Origin: Ruminococcus sp. Phil15
GTDB taxonomy: Bacteria; Bacillota; Clostridia; Oscillospirales; Ruminococcaceae
Length of the DNA stretch: 33,708 nt
Assembly (NCBI GenBank): GCA_001940995.1
Contig: MSHC01000022.1
Span: forward strand, 1 to 33,708
Reading direction: 5' to 3'
Both the position numbers and the translations under genes were made by a program. Below, in pieces: positions 1 to 8,128 of the stretch. Under the pieces are notes generated by a model. The model saw only the letters and a list, made by a program, of their open reading frames with translations. It was not told the origin of the DNA and made no database searches. Within the stretch, counting starts at the first letter, position 1. Each line of letters opens with the position of its first letter.

Positions 1-368
1 CTGTATCCGGCAGAGGAAAGAAGTGTGTCTGTATCCTCTCTTGACAATTCCAACGCAAGACACAAGGCGATTACCGTCCTCTTAGCAGGTATGTACTTTT
101 TGTTTGACCGTATCTTGGAAAACAACCGCCGGTCAATCATTGCTTTTTTATAGATATCGCTGTCTTTCTGTCCGGTACGGTCAATAAAGGCAAACATCTG
201 CTCTGTGAAAGTATTCTCCCTGTGTTGCTGTAAATACTGCTCTGCGTCATCGGTGTCGATATCCATCATCTTATGAAAGGGTATTTCTATCCTCCCAAAG
301 GATGCACCGGTAAGGATGCCACCGTTTCGGATAAATTGCTCACATTCCAACAAAAACTGTTCTGTCAT
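1..368 (-). CDS. Helix-turn-helix-like protein, partial at left edge
   Basis: The gene starts at an ATG at 368 and stays open to the window edge, so only about 122 N-terminal residues are visible. GGAGG lies 11 bases upstream. The stretch ending near the edge (RLFSKIRSNKKYIPAKRT, then IALCLALELS) resembles the C-terminal helical domain that follows macro domains in some Firmicute proteins and behaves like a DNA-binding helix-turn-helix. No macro domain is visible in front of it here. Its start overlaps the stop of the upstream XRE gene by one base (TGATG), so the two are probably cotranslated. The specific function is unknown; the family resemblance is from memory. Confidence 0.55.
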   Translation of the reverse strand, partial: MTEQFLLECEQFIRNGGILTGASFGRIEIPFHKMMDIDTDDAEQYLQQHRENTFTEQMFAFIDRTGQKDSDIYKKAMIDRRLFSKIRSNKKYIPAKRTVIALCLALELSREDTDTLLSSAGY

Positions 369-601
369 CAGGAATTCACCTCCGATTTTGAAGCCGGAAC
401 AAAATCGCAGATATCACCGATATTGCATTCAAGACATTCGCATATCCGTTTCAGAACAGTCATGGAAACCTCTTCGTCGCGGCGAAGTTTTGTCATCGTA
501 TTTGGAGAAATTTCCGCCGCCCTGCGAAGATCTGCCTTGCTCATTTTCTTATCCACAAGCAGCTTCCAAAGCTTATTATAACTGATAGATAAACTAACCA
601 T
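368..601 (-). CDS. XRE-family transcriptional regulator (Cro/C1 type)
   Basis: A 77-residue single-domain helix-turn-helix protein. The start ATG at 601 is chosen because GAGGTGAG sits 4-11 bases before it; the longer in-frame start at 610 has no ribosome binding site. The segment KADLRRAAEISPNTMTKL is a typical helix 2-turn-helix 3 of Cro/C1 repressors, and ICECLECNIGDICDF is the usual closing helix of the short HTH_26 type. It is coupled by a one-base overlap to the next gene. The region just upstream (611-720) holds several palindromes suitable as its own operators, so autoregulation is likely. It may control expression of the element, which is inference. Confidence 0.85.
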   Translation of the reverse strand: MVSLSISYNKLWKLLVDKKMSKADLRRAAEISPNTMTKLRRDEEVSMTVLKRICECLECNIGDICDFVPASKSEVNS

Positions 602-624
602 TGCACTCACCTCATGTAATATTG

Positions 625-646
625 ATGCTATAATTAATTATAGCAT
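625..646. promoter_or_regulatory. 22-bp perfect palindrome overlapping -10-like sequence
   Basis: The two 11-base arms (ATGCTATAATT and its exact complement) meet without a spacer. The palindrome contains TATAAT on both strands and lies 24-45 bases upstream of the XRE gene start at 601. This is where a minus-strand promoter would be expected, so it may be a repressor-covered promoter. No convincing -35 box was found. Confidence 0.55.
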
Positions 647-684
647 AACACATGCAAGCTCGATTTGCAATATAGTTTCGTATT

Positions 685-715
685 ATCGCAATAAACATTC
701 GCAAAATATTGCGAT
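685..715. promoter_or_regulatory. Inverted repeats CGCAA/TTGCG, candidate operator cluster
   Basis: ATCGCAATA at 685-693 and TATTGCGAT at 707-715 are perfect 9-base inverted arms. Nested inside is CGCAA-AATA-TTGCG at 700-713, and a related TTGCAATA half site lies at 665-672. Repeated CGCAA half sites upstream of an XRE gene suggest repressor binding. TATAAT at 716-721 on the plus strand adjoins the cluster. Confidence 0.45.
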
Positions 716-830
716 TATAATTCGTTATTGAGCTTTAAGCAAAAACACTTCACTAAACCTTCATTGCATTGTTTTTCTGCTGTAATCTCTTTTCAAGTGG
801 GAAGTTCACTGCACCCGGCATAATGAAAGG

Positions 831-885
831 TACCACCTGTCACCAAAAGGCCGCAGTTGCCCCTTGGTGTGGGTGGTATTTTTTT
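831..885 (+). terminator. Rho-independent terminator-like hairpin with T7
   Basis: TACCACC (831-837) pairs with GGTGGTA (872-878), and CACCAA (841-846) pairs with TTGGTG (864-869). The hairpin is followed directly by seven T on the plus strand (879-885). No plus-strand gene precedes it in this window. On the minus strand the hairpin follows the winged-helix gene stop at 891 but is trailed only by CCTTTCATT, a weak tract, so it may act in both directions. Confidence 0.6.
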
Positions 886-890
886 GCCTG

Positions 891-1151
891 CTATTTTCTG
901 CGAAGCATATAAAGCAAACTGCTTTTACCGCCTTTTTCACGGTATCGCTGCTCTGTTTCAAGAAGTCCGGCCTTTCTCAAATCCTGCAGCGCCCTGCGGA
1001 CGGTAGATTGCGACAGCTTCAGCTCGCTTGCGATGGTCGGAATTGCAGGCCAGCATTCTCCGTCTTTGTTTGCTCTGTCAGAAAGATAAATATAAACAGA
1101 TACCGCACGGTGCGGCAGATCCATGCGGTATAAAAAATCAAGCCTGCCCAT
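891..1151 (-). CDS. Winged-helix (HTH_36-like) DNA-binding protein
   Basis: An 86-residue protein. The start at 1151 is supported by AGGAGG nine bases upstream, inside the end of the VirD4 gene, which it overlaps by 14 bases. The core has the shape of an HTH_36/replication-initiator winged helix: HRAVSVYIYLSDRAN, then WPAIPTIASELKLSQSTVRRALQDLRKAGLLE, then a basic wing. This fold is common in RepA-like and DnaD-like proteins and in small regulators of conjugative elements. It is the last gene of the transfer operon and is followed by the hairpin at 831-885. Whether it acts in replication or regulation cannot be told from the sequence. Confidence 0.8.
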   Translation of the reverse strand: MGRLDFLYRMDLPHRAVSVYIYLSDRANKDGECWPAIPTIASELKLSQSTVRRALQDLRKAGLLETEQRYREKGGKSSLLYMLRRK

Positions 1152-3051
1152 CAGACTGCACCTCCTGTTCCTGTATCGTAACCGGCTGCCTGCTTCTGCG
1201 GTTTCTCGGCGCAGTTTGCAGAGCAGCTCCACCGCTTCGCCGTTTTTCCTTATCCTGCTGTCTTGCCGAGCTTGGCTCATTCTTCTCCGTCATCTGCTGT
1301 TCCTGACCTCCCGAAGCTCCGTTTTCTTCCTGCGGTGAAGGAGGTTCCAGCAAATCAGGGCGGTATTTTTTCACGATGCCGTCCATGATATCCTTCTTGG
1401 CAGCATACTTCACCTTGCGGTTACCTTGATCGGGGATTTCGTAAGGATTGTTCTCGTCAAATACAATGCCCCACTTAAAGAACAGTTTCAGTTTCACCTT
1501 CATAGGATAAAAGCCTGTTTTCATGACAACGAACTGACCTTTCGGCATAGATTTGAGTTCATCGGCTGTCATAAGCGGTCGCTCAATCATCTGCAGAGAT
1601 TCTGACGGATCGTTCTTGCTCCGGCTCACAGATCCCGACATAACCGTCCGGCTGCCAAGGGCTTTTGATAATGTTTCCGCAGAGCTTGACTGCGGAGCAA
1701 AGCCGCCGAAGATAGTGAGTTGCGTGTTGTCCACAATAATCTCTGCGCCCTCTTTGCCATAGTTCTTTTCAAGTTGGGAGAAGGATTGGATAATGGGAAC
1801 GATCTGCAAGCGTCTTGAACGGGAAGCGGAAAACATCATCTCGGCGGATTCAATCTTTGGCAGCGTTCCGTACTCGTCGCAGAAGAACACGCAGCGGTTT
1901 TTCAGTTTTCCGCCGTTTTCATCCGCAACAGCAAGGATTTCCCGGTATAGCTGCTGGATAATCAGGCTGATCATGAAGAAGGTCGCCGGATTTTCTTCCG
2001 GCATAATGATAAACAGGGCAGACTTTTCCTTGCAGAATTTCTCCGCGTCAATCTCAGTGTCGAAGCACAGTATCTGCTCCAATTCCGAATCAAGAAAGGC
2101 GTTCAGCCTTGAAAGAGCCGTACTCATAACGCTTGCCATCGACTGTTCGGCGGTATTCAGGGCAGCTCCGGCAAACCACTTGGCTTTGTGATCGTTAGGC
2201 AAAAGCTCCATAAGCTGCTGGAACTGATTCTTGCCTTTCTTTCCCGATGGCGCCAGCAGTTCCTGAATGATTTTAAACACGGACACAATGTGCCGCTGCT
2301 CCGGCTTACAAAACTCTGCTACCAGCAGTATTGTTGCGGTCAAGAGACCTTCCGCCGCATCATAAAAATAGGCGTTCTGCCCGAAGGAGGCGGCGTCCAT
2401 CCCCGACAGGATGATTGTCTTTGAAATAATCTTGGCATACTTCTCGCACCGCGCCTTGTAGACCAGCTTGTCGGGATTTGCCTGATACAAATCCATGTAT
2501 TTGTTGACAAGGTGCAGAAGATTGTTACCGTTGCTTCGTGTGGGATTTCGCAGATCAATCACCGATACATGGTAGCCATAGTCTTTGGCAATCTGCCCGT
2601 AGTTTCGCATAATATCGCCTTTGGTATCGGTGGAGAGCCAGCTCATACCGGAAGCGCAGGCATACTCGATACAGGGATACAGCCAATATGCTGTCTTACC
2701 AACGCCCGCTGCGCCAATCATCAGTGCATGGACATCGCCGGTATCTACCATCGCCGTGGTGTTGCCGGTGCAGCCGACAATAATCCCCTGCGGCAGTTCT
2801 GCGCCTTCGATGGTTGTTGGTTTCTCACCACGCTTTGCCTGTTCACGCCATCGCTCCGGCGTAAACGGAATATGGCGATAGGTCTTTCGGATTTCATGTT
2901 TGGTCGCCCAGCGAGCTGTGCCATGCTGCCCATCGCCAACCGTCCGGCTCTTGATATTGTTCAGGCTGTAGATATGGGCAAGCAAGGTCACGCCGCCGAG
3001 AACAGCAAACATGACCGCGCCTATAAGCACTAAAGTTGTAACGCCTGACAT
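1138..3051 (-). CDS. Type IV secretion coupling protein, VirD4/TraG family ATPase
   Basis: A 637-residue inner-membrane ATPase that links the relaxosome to the mating channel and recruits substrates. One N-terminal transmembrane segment (about residues 5-28) is followed by the nucleotide-binding domain: Walker A GAAGVGKT at 113-120 and Walker B CVFFCDE at 387-393, followed by YG. The C-terminal tail (about 555-637) is Gln/Glu/Arg-rich and probably disordered. Having only one membrane helix is typical of this Gram-positive group. The start overlaps the end of the toprim gene by 22 bases, with GAAGG upstream. If the shared C-terminal tails in this element are export signals, this protein would be the expected receptor; that is inference. 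Confidence 0.95.
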   Translation of the reverse strand: MSGVTTLVLIGAVMFAVLGGVTLLAHIYSLNNIKSRTVGDGQHGTARWATKHEIRKTYRHIPFTPERWREQAKRGEKPTTIEGAELPQGIIVGCTGNTTAMVDTGDVHALMIGAAGVGKTAYWLYPCIEYACASGMSWLSTDTKGDIMRNYGQIAKDYGYHVSVIDLRNPTRSNGNNLLHLVNKYMDLYQANPDKLVYKARCEKYAKIISKTIILSGMDAASFGQNAYFYDAAEGLLTATILLVAEFCKPEQRHIVSVFKIIQELLAPSGKKGKNQFQQLMELLPNDHKAKWFAGAALNTAEQSMASVMSTALSRLNAFLDSELEQILCFDTEIDAEKFCKEKSALFIIMPEENPATFFMISLIIQQLYREILAVADENGGKLKNRCVFFCDEYGTLPKIESAEMMFSASRSRRLQIVPIIQSFSQLEKNYGKEGAEIIVDNTQLTIFGGFAPQSSSAETLSKALGSRTVMSGSVSRSKNDPSESLQMIERPLMTADELKSMPKGQFVVMKTGFYPMKVKLKLFFKWGIVFDENNPYEIPDQGNRKVKYAAKKDIMDGIVKKYRPDLLEPPSPQEENGASGGQEQQMTEKNEPSSARQQDKEKRRSGGAALQTAPRNRRSRQPVTIQEQEVQSDGQA

Positions 3052-3962
3052 TCTGCTTCACCTTCTTCCTCTGATTCTTCTTCATTTGGATATAATAAAT
3101 CCTCGTTCCAGTCCTTATGGATCGGTACGAGGATTTCATGTTTTATACCCTTGACAAAGAGGGCTTCGGATATTCTTTTGTTTGCCTTTTGTCCCGCTTC
3201 GTCATTGTCAAGGCAAAGGTACACGGTATCGATCTGCGGATTGTCCGCCATCATCTGCCACAGCACCCGGTCGGATACTCCGCAGCAGGCAGCATAGCTG
3301 TGCTTCTTCCAGCCTTCCCGATGCATGGATATGAAACTGAGCATATCTATAGGAGCTTCAAACAGGCACAGATGCCTGTCTGTTCCAAACCAATGAAAGC
3401 TGTACTCCGGCATACTGCTGTCAACATTTCCTTTGTAGGTACTTGTCTGTCCCGTACCTCGCTTATGTGCATGGCGGGGAATCCCATCCGTATCATAGCC
3501 GACGAATACAGCGTTGTGATACTTTTCGGACTCATAAATCATGCCGCTGTCTGCGAAGGTCTGCAGTACATTCTTATCAATACCGCGCGTCCTTGTCAGG
3601 TACGCATAGGCTCTGCGCATCGTATCATTGGACGGCGGCAGTTCAAAGGGTTTTACTTCTTTCACAATGGGCGGCGATGTTATGAGCGTTCCTCCGCAGC
3701 CGCCCAGCAGATACTCCACTGCTTCCGGGTAGTTCTTGTTATAAAACCTGCGTACAAAGTCAATGGCGTCACCGCCTTTTTCCTCATATTGATGAAACCA
3801 TAAGTTCCCGCGAATCGTAACCTTTGCGGAACCGTCACGCCATTCATACTCCGAGCCGGAACGCTTTAATTTCTCGCCCTGCCTGCGAAGCAGATTGGCA
3901 AGGTCTGTTCTGCGGGCCTGTTCTTTCTGTTCATCCGTAAAATAGACATACTCTTTGGGCAT
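3030..3962 (-). CDS. DUF3991/toprim-domain primase-like protein
   Basis: A 310-residue protein. The start at 3962 is set by AGGAGGAAGAAA directly upstream; the open frame runs further up to 4190 but only as antiparallel reading inside the relaxase gene. Residues 1-88 resemble a primase N-terminal domain without the zinc cysteines, residues 105-190 a DUF3991 region, and residues 195-290 a toprim fold with the catalytic Glu202 (FEAPID) and the metal-binding D252-N-D254 (CLDNDEAG). Such proteins accompany relaxases and are thought to prime or process transferred single strands. The last residues are acidic and end in LQL, but that end overlaps VirD4 codons, so the residue choice is partly constrained. 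Confidence 0.88.
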   Translation of the reverse strand: MPKEYVYFTDEQKEQARRTDLANLLRRQGEKLKRSGSEYEWRDGSAKVTIRGNLWFHQYEEKGGDAIDFVRRFYNKNYPEAVEYLLGGCGGTLITSPPIVKEVKPFELPPSNDTMRRAYAYLTRTRGIDKNVLQTFADSGMIYESEKYHNAVFVGYDTDGIPRHAHKRGTGQTSTYKGNVDSSMPEYSFHWFGTDRHLCLFEAPIDMLSFISMHREGWKKHSYAACCGVSDRVLWQMMADNPQIDTVYLCLDNDEAGQKANKRISEALFVKGIKHEILVPIHKDWNEDLLYPNEEESEEEGEAECQALQL

Positions 3963-3972
3963 TTTCTTCCTC

Positions 3973-6915
3973 CTATCCCTGTTTAATTCCCAGCGCTTCG
4001 TTCTTATCCTGAATCCTGCGCCGTAATTTTCTGTCGATGTGAGCGCCGTCTTTTCCTCTGCGCTCATCCTCCAAGCGATTCTGTATGATCCGGCTGATAT
4101 GGTGCAGGAGACGGAAGGCTCCCATCGCCGCCGACCAGTTTCGGTTATTTCGAATACTGTGCAGTAGCTGCCCGGCATATTGATTTCCATGCTCGGCAGA
4201 AGCGGTCAGCCAGCGGATCGCTTCCTCATAGTCCTGCGGCACATCTTTGCCGTAGAGATACAGCTTGCCAAGCATATATTCTGCATAGTCATTTTCCTGT
4301 GCGGCCGCTATTTTCAGCAACCGGATTGCTTTCTGAACATCCTTGACCGTATCCTCTGTCAGATAGATTTTTCCTGCGAGATATGCAGCATAAGGATTTT
4401 CGTTTTCCGCAGCACTTTCCAGATATGCAAGGGCTTTGGGGATATCCTGCGGTATCACCTCGCCCCTGTAGTAAATCTTGCCGAGCAGATATTCGGCAGG
4501 CGTAAAGCCTTTGTCAGCGGACAGAGTAAGCAGGCGGATTGCTTCGGGGACATCCTGTAATAAAACCGTGCCGTCCAAATACTCTTTTCCAAGAAGATAG
4601 GAGGCATAGGCGCTTCCGTTTGCTATTGCCTTTTTGAGCAGTTCCGCAGCCCGGTCTGTATCCTGATCAGTTACTTCCCCTCGCAGAAGGACTTTGCCGA
4701 GCAGACACTGTGCGTCGGTGTTGTCCTGCTTGGCTGATTCCTCCAGCCAGTACAAGGCATAATACGCACTCTGCGTATCTTTTTCTCCCGTTAGGAACAG
4801 CTTACCCAATGTGTATTGTGCATAGCTGTGACCTTTTTCTGCGGCTGCGGTAAGATAATCCATTGCCTTTTGCGTATTCGCTCCGGCAAAGTCCCTGTTC
4901 AGATACAGCTTGCCGAGACCGTACAAGGCGTCGGCGTTATCCAAAGCGGCAGCCTTTTCAAAGTAATCCTTTGCCTTTGGCAGATCTTTTTCTGTTCCTG
5001 TTCCGGACAGATTCATCTGCCCTAAACGGTAATACAGCTTATCGTCCGCCATGTTCTGCTCGATCATAAGAAAGCCTTGATATGCCTGTCTATACCATGC
5101 ATCGGAGGCGGTTTGGTCTATCCTTGTACCGATTCCGTTCTTGCACATCCGTCCAAGCTCATAGGCAGCATAGGCATTCGGTTTTTCTCCATGCTCTGCC
5201 GCCATGTGATAGAGCGCATAGGCTTTTTCATCATCCTGCTCTACGCCTTGTCCTCTGCGGTATAAACTTCCGAGGGCATAAGCAGCGAAAGGATTGTCCT
5301 CTGTCACAGCCTTCTCATACCACTCAGCGGCTTTCAGGTAATCCTGCTCCACGCCATATCCAAATGAAAACAGTTTGCCGATCCGGTACTGCAGGTAATC
5401 TTTTTTCTTTACTTTGGATTCCTCTGCAATAAAGGCATGATATGCTTTTGCAAACCATTCCTGCGCCTGTTCTTCATTCTTCTCACAGCCGAGTCCCGAC
5501 AGATACATTTTCCCAAGATCGTGCATGGCGAAGCCGTTGCCTTTGGCCGCTTCTGCCAGCATAAGAGTGAGCGCTTTTTCAAAGTCAGGCGGCGTATCCT
5601 TTGTACCATAGAGACATTTTCGCGCCTGTTTGTACTCGTCTGTCCACCAAGTCCGCTTCTTTTTCTGACCGCCGCCATAGAAGTTCGAGGTATCATGAGC
5701 ATCCTGTTCGGTCGGCTCGTCCGGCATCTGTTCGGAATCCATATCTATCTCCGCTGCTTCGGGATCGGGAGCAGGCTGTTCCTCCGCATCCTCTATTGGA
5801 ATACGGTCGGCAATAATGTTCATCGCTTCCTGTATGACAGCGTTTTTGATAGACTTAAATTCTTTGTTCTGCGAGAGAGGAATTCGCTTATGTCTTTCTT
5901 TTGTATAGGTCTGTATGACTTCTTCCCGTTTCTGATACCACAACTCATAGAGCGAGGCAAGGCGCTCGTCCTTTCCGATCTCATCCACAATGGCGTCAAT
6001 AAGGTCTTTGACATCCGCTTTCAGATAGCCGTATACCTTTTTGCCGCCTGTTTTGGAAAGACGGTCTGCCAGCTTCACAAGCATATTTTCCACGGCCGGA
6101 TTATCGTAGGTTCCGCTGTTGATTTTTCCAATCATTTCTGCTATGAGCTTTCGGCTCTCAGACTTCAGCGCATCCCGATGCTCGGTCTGCTGCTCGTAAA
6201 CGCAGAGCAAATCCTGTGCGAAGATATCCTTTGCGAAGGAGGAACGCAGATTATTCACGCCCTGCTTTGTGAGATAGCCTTCGTTTGGATTTGCGGAGTA
6301 GGCGATGAGATGCACATGGGGATGATGACTTTCATCATGGAACGCAGCAAACCACCGGAGATTCTCCATCGGGATTTTCAGATTTTCACTCAGAGCTGCC
6401 GTCTGCGTCCGCAGCATATCCCGCCAGCGGTAGCCGTCATCGAAGCCAAGCCTTGCCGCATCCTCACGGCGAAGAGACAGGATGGCTGTCCACACATTTC
6501 CCTGATGCTGATTCAATTCTTCGGACACTTCCGAGAGATTGACACTGACTCCGTCATCGGTGAACAGACCGTGAGAGCCAAACCGCTGCGCTCTTGGACG
6601 GGTTGCAATATAATCCGCATAGGTCTTTCCTGTCATCATCTCCTGTGCATTGTCCTCCAGCGCACGGGTAATAAACTCGGAGGCGTCTCCAACCGTCATG
6701 GTGCAAAGGTAGTCATCGTATTCATGCATATCCTTTGCATCGGGAAAGTCCCGGAGGATTTTTTCAATCAAGTCCTTCTGTTTTTTTGAAGCGGGAAGAT
6801 ATTTTTTGCTGTCATCGATCTTATCCACGCCTTCACGGGTAGCAATATATTTCAGATAGCCTCCGGCTTTTTTACCCGGCTTTATGAATTTGAATTTCGT
6901 AACGAGCTTCGCCAT
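3973..6915 (-). CDS. MobP-type relaxase fused to Sel1-like repeats
   Basis: A 980-residue protein that nicks oriT and pilots the strand. Residues 1-210 form the relaxase domain: N-terminal tyrosines (Y20, Y23 in GGYLKYIATREG) as candidate nicking residues and the metal-binding histidine cluster HHPHVHL at 197-203. It resembles the MobP3 group. A linker with an acidic, Pro-rich stretch lies near 390-430. From about 450 to 920 there is an array of Sel1-like helical repeats with motifs such as ALGSLYRRGQGV and YLLGKIYYRGEV, roughly every 36 residues. A basic tail follows. The start has AAAGGA just upstream and lies four bases after the stop of the relaxosome gene. The Sel1 array probably binds proteins of the transfer machinery. 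Confidence 0.93.
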   Translation of the reverse strand: MAKLVTKFKFIKPGKKAGGYLKYIATREGVDKIDDSKKYLPASKKQKDLIEKILRDFPDAKDMHEYDDYLCTMTVGDASEFITRALEDNAQEMMTGKTYADYIATRPRAQRFGSHGLFTDDGVSVNLSEVSEELNQHQGNVWTAILSLRREDAARLGFDDGYRWRDMLRTQTAALSENLKIPMENLRWFAAFHDESHHPHVHLIAYSANPNEGYLTKQGVNNLRSSFAKDIFAQDLLCVYEQQTEHRDALKSESRKLIAEMIGKINSGTYDNPAVENMLVKLADRLSKTGGKKVYGYLKADVKDLIDAIVDEIGKDERLASLYELWYQKREEVIQTYTKERHKRIPLSQNKEFKSIKNAVIQEAMNIIADRIPIEDAEEQPAPDPEAAEIDMDSEQMPDEPTEQDAHDTSNFYGGGQKKKRTWWTDEYKQARKCLYGTKDTPPDFEKALTLMLAEAAKGNGFAMHDLGKMYLSGLGCEKNEEQAQEWFAKAYHAFIAEESKVKKKDYLQYRIGKLFSFGYGVEQDYLKAAEWYEKAVTEDNPFAAYALGSLYRRGQGVEQDDEKAYALYHMAAEHGEKPNAYAAYELGRMCKNGIGTRIDQTASDAWYRQAYQGFLMIEQNMADDKLYYRLGQMNLSGTGTEKDLPKAKDYFEKAAALDNADALYGLGKLYLNRDFAGANTQKAMDYLTAAAEKGHSYAQYTLGKLFLTGEKDTQSAYYALYWLEESAKQDNTDAQCLLGKVLLRGEVTDQDTDRAAELLKKAIANGSAYASYLLGKEYLDGTVLLQDVPEAIRLLTLSADKGFTPAEYLLGKIYYRGEVIPQDIPKALAYLESAAENENPYAAYLAGKIYLTEDTVKDVQKAIRLLKIAAAQENDYAEYMLGKLYLYGKDVPQDYEEAIRWLTASAEHGNQYAGQLLHSIRNNRNWSAAMGAFRLLHHISRIIQNRLEDERRGKDGAHIDRKLRRRIQDKNEALGIKQG

Positions 6916-6918
6916 ATG

Positions 6919-7320
6919 CTATCCTTTCTGCCAGTCGATAGCGTCAGTGAAGGACAATGAGCCGTTCAGCCGCTTGACCTCCTTTACACATTCACCACGC
7001 AGACGGTTCAGTGCGACCTCGTCGATCTCATTGGTAGCCGCCACCACATTCTGCAGGACGGCAAGCTCCACGGCAATCTTGAACAGCATTCGGCTGGTCC
7101 GGTTATCACTTTCCGCAATAATTGCTTTGAGCGTAGAAGTTACCACGCTCGGTAAATATCCGTCTTTATCCTCCGATGTGAGGTATCCAATATAGAAATT
7201 GACAGCCTTTTCAATGAATTCCGACCGGCTGTCGCAGTTGTCTTGCTGATAGATTTTTCCCACTTTTTCAAGGGTGTCGGGATACATCCACAGGGCAAAC
7301 TTCTTCTTATTCTCGAACAT
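6919..7320 (-). CDS. Relaxosome accessory protein, ribbon-helix-helix/MobC-like
   Basis: A 133-residue protein directly upstream of the relaxase and directly downstream of the probable oriT. The N-terminal 60 residues have the ribbon-helix-helix pattern (beta strand KKFALWMYP, then helices TLEKVGKIYQQ and RSEFIEKAVNFYIGYL). A helical C-terminal half follows (LFKIAVELAVLQNVVAA), as in MobC/relaxosome components that bind oriT and help the relaxase. GAAAGGAG lies before the ATG. It may bind the direct repeats at 7402-7442 and repress the mob operon; that is inference. Confidence 0.85.
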   Translation of the reverse strand: MFENKKKFALWMYPDTLEKVGKIYQQDNCDSRSEFIEKAVNFYIGYLTSEDKDGYLPSVVTSTLKAIIAESDNRTSRMLFKIAVELAVLQNVVAATNEIDEVALNRLRGECVKEVKRLNGSLSFTDAIDWQKG

Positions 7321-7401
7321 GATTCATCTCCTTTCAGCGCCGCCGCAACGCCTTCTGCAACACCGTGCCATTTCCTTTTGATACCTGCGGTTTCAGGCAG
7401 A

Positions 7402-7442
7402 TACAACCCCAATCACAGGCATTTAGGCAAATTTACAACCCC
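7402..7442. repeat. Direct repeat TACAACCCC x2, 32 bp apart
   Basis: Two identical 9-base copies are spaced 32 bases start to start, close to three helical turns, so a bound dimer pair would sit on the same face. A third AACCCC occurs at 7529-7534 inside the hairpin arm. This fits an accessory-protein binding array in an oriT. Confidence 0.5.
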
Positions 7443-7480
7443 TGCGGATTTTGGGAGATGAAAGCATATAAAAGCCTTAT

Positions 7481-7539
7481 GCGGTCGGCATTGCCGTCCG
7501 CTGTGAATCGAGCCGGGGAAGCGTAAGCAACCCCGACTC
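7481..7539. repeat. Two adjacent inverted repeats in probable oriT
   Basis: The first has 10-base arms 7481-7490 and 7492-7501 with one mismatch and a one-base centre. The second has 9-base arms 7510-7518 and 7531-7539 with one mismatch around the loop AAGCGTAAGCAA. Relaxases of the MobP group typically nick beside such a hairpin. Confidence 0.5.
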
Positions 7540-7701
7540 TTTCTCCTGCTTGCATATCGACCTTGTGACATCTGCCGGTACGAGGCTTTTTTACCGCTTT
7601 CCACACCTCGCTCAAATCTGCCCGAAACGGCTTGTATTTCCTCTTTGCGGGAGTTTCCTCGTACCTGTTCCTGAAAGCCCCGCAAATCGGCACACGGTGG
7701 C

Positions 7702-8112
7702 TCACAGGCTCATCATGGTCGGCTTTTCCTTTATTGAGATTTCCTTTCCTTCCAGCGTTTCAAAATTGCTTTCCGTATAGGACAGTTCATTTTCGGAAGC
7801 GATGCGGTCGAGGACATCCAGCATATCCTGTTCTTTCATGCTGACCGGATCGGTCGGATTATCATAGCAGATCCATTCCTCCGAGTCAGGATCGTCCTTG
7901 ACGAACACATCGTATCCGAGAAGAAGTTCACCGCCTGCCCGATAAAGGACAGCGTCGATTTTTAAACATCCCGCAGTAAGCGTCGCCGCTACCGTTTCGG
8001 AAAAATTGGAAGGATTCATTTTCTGTATCTGCCGGATTTCATCTTCGTCATGCAGCTTTTCAAAAGAATACCTGTTTCTAAGTTCGGTTTTCAGTTTCTG
8101 TATTAGATTCAT
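7702..8112 (-). CDS. Conserved hypothetical protein with MMSL tail
   Basis: A 136-residue protein; family not recognised. The start at 8112 (MNLIQKL) is preferred because GGAG lies eight bases upstream and the longer frame (to 8184) runs back into the preceding gene. It is acidic and soluble, with a helical N-terminal third, a middle with LLLGYDVFVKDD, and no membrane segment. It ends in KEKPTMMSL, one of the hydrophobic-x-hydrophobic C-termini shared by several proteins of this element. It lies 16 bases after the cyclotransferase-like gene and is the last gene before the probable oriT. Confidence 0.7.
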   Translation of the reverse strand: MNLIQKLKTELRNRYSFEKLHDEDEIRQIQKMNPSNFSETVAATLTAGCLKIDAVLYRAGGELLLGYDVFVKDDPDSEEWICYDNPTDPVSMKEQDMLDVLDRIASENELSYTESNFETLEGKEISIKEKPTMMSL

Positions 8113-8128
8113 AGCGCACACTCCATTC

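Larger units (their letters stand above)
7321..7701. other. Noncoding region, probable oriT
   Basis: About 380 bases without a credible gene, located directly before the mobC-relaxase operon where origins of transfer usually lie. It contains a 9-base direct repeat TACAACCCC at 7402-7410 and 7434-7442 (32 bases apart), the hairpin GCGGTCGGCA/TGCCGTCCGC at 7481-7501 with one mismatch, a second hairpin at 7510-7539 (arms GAGCCGGGG and CCCCGACTC, 12-base loop), and longer-range arms GGTACGAGG/CCTCGTACC at 7577-7585 and 7657-7665. The nick site cannot be assigned from sequence alone. Confidence 0.6.

Noticed and set aside
3963..4190. N-terminal extension of the toprim protein by 76 residues
   Set aside because: It lies within the relaxase C-terminal codons in another frame, and a strong ribosome binding site marks the start at 3962.
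5437..6789. Long plus-strand open frame (450 codons) opposite the relaxase gene
   Set aside because: It is antisense to a well-supported relaxase, has no ribosome binding site, and its product is rich in Ile/Phe/Cys/His as expected for a complement reading.
7413..7705. Overlapping minus-strand open frames of about 90 codons in the mob spacer
   Set aside because: Two frames overlap each other, run through the inverted repeats, have no ribosome binding site and low-complexity basic products; the region is better read as oriT.
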